Of a DNA stretch of 64,000 bases, positions 43,566 through 53,319 are shown piece by piece. The stretch's first letter is position 1; each line of letters starts with the position of its first letter. This stretch comes from Lepidodermella squamata (taxonomy: Eukaryota; Gastrotricha), in the NCBI GenBank assembly GCA_047495785.1, contig JBLDXI010000032.1:1302001-1366000 (forward strand). Direction: 5' to 3'. The translations under genes were made by a program, and so were the position numbers. The notes beneath the pieces were generated by a model. The model did not search any database. It was not told the DNA's origin and saw nothing but the letters and a program-made list of their open reading frames with translations.

Positions 43566-44592
43566 ATTAATTAATTTTCAATTAAAAGGGCAATTTACCT
43601 ATTACGTAATATCAATCAAATGATGGCCATTTTTAATTTCCGCGAAAATATGAATTCGTGATAATTTTTGCGAATCTTGAATATGTGAGCCGAATTACGT
43701 GTACGAATTTCTGACACAATACACGATCCGAAACATTGATTCTAACTATATACTCAAAATAACATTAATAGTAGATCTCGTCTATATTGAGCCTGTTAAC
43801 TAAAAATAGCTCTCCGAAGCTTTTTTCGGCGATATAATTATCAGTCTTAATCGTTAAATTAAGAACCTTTTGGCCGAAGAGCACATAAGAACACATCAAC
43901 ATCGAGAAAATTGATACTCGATGTAACCAATTTACGAACGTTGGATCGTATAATATGGAATTAGCGCCTAAAATTTGGTATGCAATTTTCAGCTCAATTA
44001 CCCCTCAAATGACCCTAATTTGGTGACAAAATATTGATGAGATGAGTCGATCTGCATAAAATATGCTCAGTGGCTGAATGAAATATTCTGTAATTTACAT
44101 TATGGCGAAGGTGAAATCGACTTATGGCAAGGTTAGATTAATTAACTATAATGTTCGTTCGCATAAAATCAGCAATTCCCGTTCGACTCGTCACGTTGAG
44201 ATGAATATGTTTACGCCGAATTCGAGGCACAAATCGCAACTTTTGAATATAACGGCTAACGGCGAACGGCGATTCAGGGAGTAAACAGCTTGAGACTTTC
44301 TGTTGGTATAATTCGGTTTCTAACAACTTTCATGTATGAGAACGAGCGTTAAACCTCTGCATGCAGTCGATGGCCGGCCTGAAAGTGACGTAGTTTAAGG
44401 CGGCATAGAGTCGAACCCGGTGTTGAAATCTATTCCAGTACATCTATTCCGTGTCGTAGATTTATCGTAATTTGGGTATGATGTGGGTGTAAGCGAAGAA
44501 TAAGTGTTGTTTTCAGCGTTCTCAAATCACAAATAAACAAATCGATGCAGGCCTATTGATTTATTCAGAGAGCTTCGTCGTCGATAAAGTAA
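43566..44592. other. No gene supported
   Basis: AT-rich, stop-dense sequence. Two short open frames near 44078-44326 overlap on opposite strands and show no domain. Confidence 0.35.
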
Positions 44593-44596
44593 TTAA

Positions 44597-44998
44597 CCCT
44601 TAGCCGCCGAAGACGTGTACACGCGTTAATTCCGGAGAAAATTCACCGTGGTCGGAGGATTTGGGCTATCGAACCCATTATTGCGTCATAAATTATGATA
44701 AATCAATAGCAAGAAACAAGCACTCCCCGAAAATTCAAATTTTCAAAGCCATTCCGACCAGGTCGAAAATAGTGAGAAAAATTTTAAATGACTTGTTAAC
44801 ACGTCATGAAAACGCGTTAACACGTCATAGCAACGGCAACCCAGGTAAATTTCTTCTGAAAAAGAGGTTCGGCTTTCAATCTAAGGCTAAATGTAAGACT
44901 TTCTGCCGATTCAGAATTTGATTTTAGCCTCTTCTTGATTTTCTGGGATTTTCTGAAAGGTGCTCGAGTTAACACGTCATTGCGCCGGCGGCTAAGGG
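44597..44998. mobile_element. TTAA-flanked piggyBac-type MITE
   Basis: The 402-base element begins CCCTTAGCCGCCG and ends with its exact inverse CGGCGGCTAAGGG, and both sides are flanked by TTAA (44593-44596 and 44999-45002). TTAA target-site duplication and a terminal CCCT-like start are hallmarks of piggyBac-superfamily transposons. The inside has no transposase; a short open frame lacks recognisable motifs. GACGTGT and ACACGTCA sub-repeats lie near both ends. It is non-autonomous, probably moved by a transposase elsewhere in the genome. Confidence 0.85.
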
Positions 44999-45002
44999 TT
45001 AA

Positions 45003-45697
45003 GACAATAATTCGGTAGAATCAGCTGTGTGGTAGTAATAATTTTCGGATCAACGGGTACACAATTTTTCCAAACTACAGGTATTCATGCTACACATGAA
45101 TATTACGATATGTTTCCAAGAGGCTTGCGTAGCGATCTTCCATCATTCACGCCAAATGTGTAAAAATAATTGTAGGTATTTTAATAAAATAAGATTTCAG
45201 TAGAAAAGTTCAGCCAGATGCAGCCGTCATGCGCAAATGTGATCGAAGATCTGAAAAATTGCGACGGTTATCAAAAAGGAAACAGGAGTTAGACTTACTC
45301 CGCGATTGCTGATTTTCCGCTATTGTGATTTTTTTGCTTCCGCGCATTTAGCGAGCTCTGCCCTGGAAAATTTCACATGTTAGCAATAAAAAAGCGACAT
45401 TCAGAATATGTGTCTTACGCAATAACTTCTCGAGTATCTGATTGTTGATCTTTTATTGCTTTTATTACCCAACCAACACAGAATCTGTTTTCTGGCGTTA
45501 GCATTGCCCTGAATTTACAAATATAAACAGCAACATGTAAAGATTTATTACAGAAAAAAGGCAAAAATGTCGAAAATTTCTGGATTCTAGATATTTGCCC
45601 TATTTATATTCATCCTTATTCCCGATGGTCTATGGTGCTTTTGATTTAGACGAAACGTGAATTGCATCTCGCTCACGTTTCAGCACATCCGAACAAC
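45003..45697. other. No gene supported
   Basis: AT-rich spacer with no coding or repeat signal of note. Confidence 0.35.
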
Positions 45698-45901
45698 TTA
45701 CTTGATACGTTCGAGAGCTAATACAGCGTTTTGGCCGTGGAAATCCGTATCTTGTGTGGTGGTTGTGGTGGTGGTGGTGGTGGTAGTGGTGGTGGCTGGA
45801 GTCGCCGGTGGCTTACGTGGCGTGGGATCTGCGCTTGCAAGCATAACCAAGCATGCTGCTCCAATGACGAAAGCTGTTGCAATATCGATGCTATAAATCA
45901 T
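45698..45901 (-). CDS. Putative small secreted Thr-rich protein
   Basis: A 67-aa frame from ATG 45901 begins with a good signal-peptide-like segment (ATAFVIGAACLVMLASA), followed by Pro residues (DPTPRKPPATPA) and a run of 13 threonines, then a polar tail. It would be a secreted, O-glycosylatable mini-mucin. The Thr run is encoded by an ACC-type microsatellite, so the frame could be fortuitous; no homology is recognised. Confidence 0.35.
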   Translation of the reverse strand: MIYSIDIATAFVIGAACLVMLASADPTPRKPPATPATTTTTTTTTTTTTQDTDFHGQNAVLALERIK

Positions 45902-46583
45902 TCAGAATGGAAAGAATCAACTGCCTCACCGTAACGCAGGGTTGTCATTGTTCCGATTCAAAGCTGAAGTAGAGTTAGTAGCTGAAATTTATTTTCGAGA
46001 AAATGGCGAGAAAAATTGTTAAACTGAAGCGCGGAGCGGTCATTTAAATAGCATATGAGAAATTTGCACCTGGGTCGACCCCGGGAAGACGGTTTTTCTC
46101 CTGATTGCAATCTTAATTACGCCGACGACACGACAGCCGAATTCTAATTACTGAAACAGCAGAAAGACGAGAATTTTCTACCCTCATCAACCGTCATTTA
46201 ACGCGGATCCCCTCTGAGATTTTTTGCCCAAATCGCCGCAAACTTCATCTTTTGTTTCAATAAGCGTTAACTGTGAAAAAATGAAAAAACATTTGCAGGT
46301 ATATTAGCTGCCGACGAGCCGACGTCATCAACCATTTTTTCTCGAATCATTTTTTTATTAAATAATTGCACCATCATTTATTTGGACGGCTGCAACCGTA
46401 ACGAAATTTACACGCTTATAAGTTGGACGCCAGTATAGCGGTCCACGCTTTTCATGCGTCAAAACCTGAGGCCGTCCGACTTTTTTGTTAATAATGATGT
46501 TCTCAAATCTTATTATCGCGCCGGGAAACTCGGTGGGTGTTTATTGCTGCTGATGTCATAATTTCTTCGCCTACGGACGGATT
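45902..46583. other. No gene supported
   Basis: No exon or repeat was recognised. Confidence 0.35.
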
Positions 46584-47262
46584 AAATTTGGGTTGCCCCC
46601 ACTTGCGCATTTCTCGCTTGCGCATTTGTCACTTGCGCATTAATTTTTAGCACTTGCGCATTTATTTTGCTATTTTCAGCGTTGTATCGTTAATTTGATG
46701 GAATATTATCTCTTTTTCCCCCAGAATTATTCAAATACATGTTTCAAGAGATTATTGGTAAATTTGGGGCTGGAAAATGCTAGATTAAAACTAAAAGTAA
46801 TGAAAATTATTGGCATTCGTTGAGCCTTGTTCGTAGATGGTGTAAGAGCTGGAATCTGTGGCATTCAACGGCTCAGGTTCCGTTAGGATAGATAGATTCG
46901 AATGGTCAGAACTCAACGGCGATTCAGAAGCCGCTGATTCAGATATCACCGATTCGGGCGTTGATTCCACTGGCGACTCAACTGTTGGTGCCGCTTCAGT
47001 CTCAGCTCTGGATGTTATGGGATTTTTATTCAGATATCGGATTTTCCAGCGCAACTCAATTATACTTGTTACCAGCGTTAAAGTTGGAAACAACTCTTGT
47101 ATCATGTTTTTGAATAATTATCGTAGAAAAATTTATAATATTTCGCCGAATTCACGATACAACGCTGAAAATAACAAAATAAATGCGCAAGTGCTAAAAA
47201 TTAATGCGCAAGTGACAAATGCGCAAGCGAGAAATGCGCAAGTGGGGGTAATCCTTAAATTT
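46584..47262. mobile_element. Foldback-type element with long terminal inverted repeats
   Basis: About 105-base arms at 46584-46695 and 47154-47262 are inverted copies. Each holds four CACTTGCGCAT-type units and ends CAGCGTTGTATCG inside. The 459-base centre includes a minus-strand open frame (47105-46791, 104 codons) that begins with a hydrophobic stretch and continues Ser/Glu/Thr/Pro-rich. It has no transposase motif. The tandem repeats within the inverted arms are typical of Foldback elements. Confidence 0.8.
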
Positions 47263-47439
47263 ATAACTACCTATAATGTCTTTTTTCATCTGGCTAAAAT
47301 GTTGTCCTGAAAATGGATAACTCTTGAAATATTGGTGTAATTTGGTGTTCCCACATGGTTCGTTATTTTTTTGCTTGAATGGAAAATGTATCTCCGCCCG
47401 CTGATTCGGCCCGCTGACGCATTTAAGGTGGATCCTCTA

Positions 47440-47758
47440 AAATTCGAAAATTCCTTTTTATTATTGAGATGTCCCATTCGTTGAATGGATGGGCCGAAGC
47501 CATGGGTCCCGAATGAGCGCTCTTAGGGTCGCTTGTTGGGGTCTCTTGAGGACAGCTCGGTAGCGATTAGTGCAGTCTCGCTGACACTCCTAATCTACCA
47601 TTTTTCAATTTTGTAACACGATGGAGTGGTCGGCCACCGTCGGGGTAGAGCGTCATTGATAAACCACGGTCGACCCGGGTGGGGATCGAACTCGTGCCCA
47701 TCGATCTTGACGCTCAATACACAGCAGACAGCTATCCACTGAACTACTGTGTGCCCCT
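47440..47758 (-). mobile_element. tRNA-derived SINE insertion with 10-bp target-site duplication
   Basis: GGATCCTCTA occurs at 47430-47439 and again at 47759-47768, bracketing a 319-base insertion. Read on the minus strand, the insertion opens GGGGCACACAGTAGTTCAGT, with an A-box-like TAGTTCAGTGGATAG and about 40 bases later a B-box GAGTTCGATCCCC. These are the internal polymerase III promoter boxes of a tRNA-derived head. The body after the head is of unknown origin and the 3' end is A/T-rich without a clean poly(A) tail. The exact duplication argues for a fairly recent retrotransposition. Confidence 0.88.
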
Positions 47759-47768
47759 GGATCCTCTA

Positions 47769-48299
47769 CTTAGTTAGTTTATTGAAAAATTCAATAGTCA
47801 GTGCGCCGCCATGCGGTTCTTTGCCGTAAGACACTGCTATAGTTAATTTTGGTTTTATCAGTAGAGGACATTTTTCATCTAGTGTAAATGTGGTTATCAA
47901 CAATTCTTGACGATTTATTGATGACAGAGCGGGAGTCCGAAACGTTTCAGGAAATTTATGAAGAAACGGGGTATTGTACCGCGAGCGCCAATCGTCAGAC
48001 CTAAGACCTCGATTGCGTCGATATCGAAGCGCATCTTCAGGTTCGGTACACATAGTTCGTAGTGGCGTTTCTTCTCTGCGTCGACGTCGGCCGGCTGTGA
48101 CGCTCCTAGCTCGAAGCGGACAGTTGGATCGAGGCCAACCAGCCTTGCCGACTATGCGCTGATGTCTACTCTTTTCGGCTGGCCGTCATCTGCGACGCAT
48201 GCCAGTTCCTCGTGGACTTTGAAGCCCTTTTTCGCCAGGGCGGCGGCGCAAAACTGGGTGTCTTCGAACACATGCCGAGCTGCACCGCACTTCACTCTT
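47769..48299. other. Unassigned stretch between the SINE and LINE
   Basis: A minus-strand frame (48053-47766, 95 codons) and a plus-strand frame (47974-48162) overlap in antisense. Neither shows a recognised domain. This may be decayed 5' LINE sequence or an older element. Confidence 0.3.
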
Positions 48300-49806
48300 C
48301 GCTAAGCTTGCCATTTATTAGCTTTCTCTCGAACAATCAATATGGCTTTAGAAAATATCATTCAACCGAAACCTGCCTCAACAAAGTCGTCAGTGATTGG
48401 AAACTTGCTCTGAGCCAATCTGAAACCGTTGCCGCCGTTGCGATCGACTTGCATTCGATTCCTTGCACCACGACGGTATATCATCGTTAGCTAGCGCCGG
48501 ATTCGACAACCAAGCCTTGGAAGTGATGAGATCATACTTATCTAACCGGTACCAAATCGTCAAAGTCGACAATAGTCTCTCGTCGCCGCTCAAAATCAAC
48601 TTTGGAGTGCCTCAGGGAAGTGATTTAGGCCCGCTGTTGTTTACAATGTATATAAACGAAATCTCATCTACAGTTCTTCATTCATCTAGCGCAATATGCC
48701 GATGACACCACTATCTATTACCGCCACGAATGCCCGGACATCGCTCAGACGCGCCTTCAAGCTGACTTGGACTCGATGTGTTCTTGGCTCGGACGAAACT
48801 GCTTGCAAGTGAACGGCAAGAAGTCGCAACTACTGGTCCTTTCAACCAAGAGAAAGAAACCGAACATCGAAGTGACAGTCGAAGGTGTGAAACTTGCAGA
48901 TTCGAAGACCATGAAAATTCTCGGGTTAACGTTGGACAATGCGTTACTCCTGAAAACGCACTTCAGCGAAGTTCGCGCTAAGGCGAACCGAGGTACCTAC
49001 GCTCTAAAAATTGCTTCAAAACATTTGAACAGGAAATCTTTGGTCACGATGGCTTACGCAGTAGTGTTGAGTCACTTGAACTACTGTGACACAGTTTTGG
49101 ACCAGGCGTCTGACAGCAATCTAAAAGCTATTCAATCCGTTCAAAACAGAGTCATGCGCATCATCCTACGAAAAGACCGAACGGCTGACCCTAGCGAAAT
49201 GCAAAAGCAACTGGGTTGGCTTGACATGGCGGGCAAACGAAAAGTGCACATCATCACAATGGTTTGGAAATGCTTGAACCAAGAAGCGCCTACAACTTTG
49301 CGCGATATGTTCAAATCGAAAGAACAACCACGAAACCTACGCAGCTATTTCGACCAAGCTTTGGAAGTGCCATTTTTCACTTGCAAACGTGCTCAATCAA
49401 CTCTCGCTTTCAAAGGTGCTGTAGCCTGGAATGCTTTGTTGCCTCGCCACGTACAAGAATCGAAATCAGCGCATGAGTGTCGACAAAATGTATATCTTTA
49501 CCTTCTCGGCGATGCGCCATTCCAGTTTTCAAACGCGTCCCAAAAATTGTAAATTTCAATAGAAACTATTAACTATTTTCATATGAGAGCTTACCTTACA
49601 TCTCATTCTCTCTAATTTTAACGTCAATGTGGAGCCAATTGTTGTTGTTGTTTTGTATTATCACTACCAAAATGAACAAATGGAATTTGAAACGGACTGT
49701 ATATGATTTTTCTGCCGGCTATGAGTGGATTGCCCGATTAACATTGTTGTGAGCGTTCGGCTACGGACTTAAGCTCTTAAATGAATAAAATAAATAAATA
49801 AATAAA
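48300..49806 (+). mobile_element. 5'-truncated, frameshifted LINE (CR1/L2/jockey-type reverse transcriptase)
   Basis: Reverse-transcriptase motifs follow in order on the plus strand: FLSNNQYGFRKYHSTETC, then (frame changed) DGISSLASAGF, INFGVPQGSDLGPLLF, then (frame changed) the active-site YADD, then a thumb region (WLGRNCLQVNGKKSQLLVLS, MKILGLTLD). The last 261-codon frame ends QKL stop at 49550-49552. A 3' UTR runs to AAATA tandem repeats at about 49780-49806. At least two frameshifts make it non-functional. GVPQGS.LGPLLF and the thumb are typical of CR1/L2/jockey-group non-LTR elements; clade placement needs a tree. Confidence 0.88.
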
Positions 49807-50662
49807 TTTAACCGTTTATCGCCCATCCACCCCGATCGGGATACCCTACTTTGGAATTTGGAATTTATTGCAGCTGTAACCGTGATAGCCATTGAAATAT
49901 AATTGATTGCTAATGAAAGGACTCATGATAGAACTGCAGTCACCTACGTCGGATAAAAGTCTCGACCTACTTAACTATGGATTTTCCCCCAAGAATCATT
50001 AAATCTACTATGCATATTGATATATGTAAAATTGTCGAAGGTCCTGACCGCGTCGAAATCCAAGCGTGCGCATTATCGTCTGAAAACCAGAAAAAAACAC
50101 CAATATTCAGTCCATTCGATTTCTTTATTCCTCTGGATTTAGCATCAATCCGACAAATTAACGTAGACAAAGCGCAGGATTTTGAAAATTCTCTCATCGC
50201 TATCGCAACTATATAATTATTATAATTATTATTGTAATTATTGTCATAATTCGCGGTAATTTTTCAATTCAAAATCAAAAAATTCAAACCATCTTCAGGT
50301 TGAATATCGTAAGTATAACATAATATTATAGCAATAGTAACGAAAATTATTATTTCAATCATCTTGTGATAAATCAAAACAAATATCAATCATGTTTTCC
50401 GCGGCAGAAAAGAAACGCTTCGATCAAACCAACAATAGAAAACGAAAAAAAGAAACAATGAGAAAAAAAACAAAAAAGATAACTTTGATTTGTTTCCTCC
50501 AACTTTCGACACAGAAAAAAACGGAAAAAACACAAAAGAAGCGAGAATAGATCAGTCCCACGAATTTAATATTATTATTATATAAAAGCGAATTTATTTA
50601 TTTACATTTTTTTTGGAGAGACTAAAAAACGGGAGAAGTGGGACATTTTTTCAAGATTTTTT
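49807..50662. other. Spacer between the LINE and tetraspanin
   Basis: No supported gene. An open frame on the plus strand (49977-50216) and another on the minus strand (50197-49967) overlap, so at least one is chance. The right end should include the tetraspanin 3' UTR. Confidence 0.35.
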
Positions 50663-52822
50663 TCAAGCGACAATATGCCTAGGCAGTCGTTTTTTGTAGA
50701 CGCGAATCGACGACATGAGGCAGCACGTGAAAGAAATGCCGATAATTTGCAGGATGCACAGGCCGAGGCCAACGGCGCCGATGATGAACAGGTCGCCGCG
50801 AATGTGCGCGTCTAAAATGTCGCGACACCCGCGCACCCAAATGTTCGTCGGGCTCGTATTTGATCCGCAATTTTTAACATGCGTAATGCAACACGAATCG
50901 GGCACGGCCAGCTGGAAGCCCTGGCCGCCCATCGCCGCCGACATGGTGGCGTTGCGGCGCTTCCACCACCGCGACGCGTCCCAGTCTTTGAACTGCGCCG
51001 CGCCGCAGCAGCGGTACTGCGTCTGCATCCAATCGACGCTGATTGTTCGATCGAGGTCGAAGCCGTAGAAATTTGTCAACACGCCGTGCAGGCTTTCGGT
51101 CAGGTTTTGGCTAAGGTAAGGGTGAAAGACATTCACGTAGGGCATTTCGATGCGCGAATACGTCAGGTACGCCGCTAGCCCGCTTGTAATTTCGATAAAA
51201 AACACGCACAGAAGTAAAAACGAGTACTAAAATTAAAAAAAATTCAATTATTAAGGAGGATTTTTCTGTGATTAAATTGCTTACACAGCATAATGAAGGC
51301 CAGCTATTTTGCAGCGCGCCACAGTAGCCGAGAATGCCGTTGAGGATGATGAGGACGCCGCAGCCGAGCATGCATAGGATGAGGCCGACGTACAGGTACG
51401 ACGTCATCAGGTGGAACACGCTGTACTTGTCGAGGATGATCCATAACGATACGGCTATCAAGCCACCGCCAGTAAGCTGAAACGTAAATAAAGGAAAAAT
51501 CGTAAAATTGTTGTTTTCGACATTTTGAATGAACAAAACAGCAATATTTTGCCGAAAATCCAATCGAAATCGTGAAAATTTCGAAAAAATTTCCTATCCC
51601 TAAATTCGTAAATCGTAATTTCTTTCCCATATTTTTCCTAAATGGTCTAAAAGCTCGAGGCCCAAATAAAAATAGCTATCCTTATGGAAATTTTTGGCTC
51701 ATTTTTAGCCGAAGGTGAACGGTAGATAAAACATTCTTTATTGGTCATTTGGATTGCAAAAATTTCAAAATAATTGTTATGATAATTGATCGAAAGATAG
51801 CCTGTGAAACGCAGTGATGGCTCATTTAATTTCGGAATCGGATATAACTCAAACTCCAAAGCTAGGCGAAAAGCTCGAAATATGCCCAGATTTCAACTTG
51901 AATGTTTTCCATTTAATTTCTCTAGTTATCAAAAACCAAGAACAAAGTTTTTTAAAAAGACATAAAATTACGTTGGAAATTATCGTAATTCATTTTCAAC
52001 TCGTCATAAAATTGAGGAAATAAATGGATGGGGTCGCGTTCAAATTTTGCTTCCGTAACGGGCAACTTATATGCTCTACTCGAAGAAACTAGAATTAAAA
52101 AAATTTAGAAATTCACCCAGTAAAAAACGCATCAAAATTGTCCACCAACTCGTAGAGCTTTTTAAAAATGGTAATAAATTATTTCAGTTAGCCATTGGAA
52201 CCCAGCAAGCACCGACTCGTGGGTTTTCAATGCGAAGATCCCGATAATCAGAATTTTGTTCAAACCGAACAATTTCGTCTAAGGAACAAAATCTAATGAG
52301 TATCTTTAAGCTGAACTAAATTTGCGTTGTCAAATTTGAAATCTTGGCAAAAAACATTGCTAACGTTTTTAGCGTGAATATGCATTCCTTATTCAGAAAT
52401 AAGAAGAAGCATAATTTAACCCTTATTTTTGGATTTTTCGATCATTAACCCTGAAAATTCAGAAAATTTTAAAATGCCAGTTTAAATTGGTTCCGCCTAA
52501 GAATAGACCCATTTTCATAAAGCGATGCGTTATTTGGGCCTCAAAGCCCTTAATATTAATCTAAAATTCTTAGAAAAAAATGTAAAAAAATAGCGAAAAA
52601 GCTTACCCAGAAAATGGAGTTGTAGACGAAGAGAACGTAACGAAGAAAGTAGATGTTACAACACGAGTCGTCATCGCGCTGCCGAACCGGCTGCTTCGGA
52701 ACCGGCGTGTAATAGTAGCCATTCAACATGATCTGCGGATGCTGGTGCCCACCGCCGCCTCCGCCTCCGCCGCTGCTGTACGAATTCGTGCTGTAGTGCG
52801 ACGTGGCCGTTTTCGACGACAT
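50663..52822 (-). CDS. Tetraspanin
   Basis: Three exons (52822-52607, 51476-51285, 51226-50663; all phase 0) give 323 aa. Four membrane spans are visible: FLRYVLFVYNSIFW joined to LTGGGLIAVSLWIIL, LYVGLILCMLGCGVLIILNG, FLLLCVFFIEITSGLAAYL and LFIIGAVGLGLCILQIIGIS. Between spans 3 and 4 is the large extracellular loop with the CCG signature (TQYRCCGAAQFKDW) and PDSCC, followed by a further Cys pair. The N-terminal cytosolic part is unusual, with a Ser/Gly-rich stretch including a Gly run and HQHPQ. Tetraspanins organise membrane microdomains. Intron 1 is about 1.1 kb. The ATG at 52822 was preferred to in-frame non-ATG codons upstream. Confidence 0.92.
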
Positions 52823-53287
52823 AAAAACCTCGCTCCAAGATTCACTCACTCGTCAATTGATTAATTTACCAACAATTAATTAATTAGGCCAAGGCGTGGA
52901 AAATCAAATAATAGCCATGGCGACTAGCCGCGCTTCAACCCAACCGTGTAAAATTGTGTGGCCTAGACAAAACAAATAAAACAAGATTTGCGGTTTACCT
53001 GGTTTCAAAGTGGCGTAGGTACAAATTTAAGGAAAATTAAGCGCCTTGTCACATCCGCGCGCCGCCTGTTTAATAAAGTCAGCCGTGTTTATACAACGTC
53101 TTGACTGTGTTGTAGCAATAACGCGAACGTGTAAATGAGACCGGCAAGTGTTTTATAACGCAGCGTCGCACTTGTTGGCCCGGCGACGTCCAGCTCAACA
53201 AAAGCTAATAAAATAAGGCTCATATATTTCAAGGCGTCTGCGGCTGCGGCTGCTGAAAACCGGGTACGATGCCCGTGCAGAAACCAT

Positions 53288-53319
<32 letters not shown>

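Noticed and set aside
44395-44430. GAGTCGAACCCGG, a tRNA B-box-like string
   Set aside because: No A box at the right distance and no cloverleaf could be folded around it.
50715-51178. Plus-strand open frames across the tetraspanin
   Set aside because: They are antisense to the large extracellular loop exon, which has clear CCG and PDSCC motifs.
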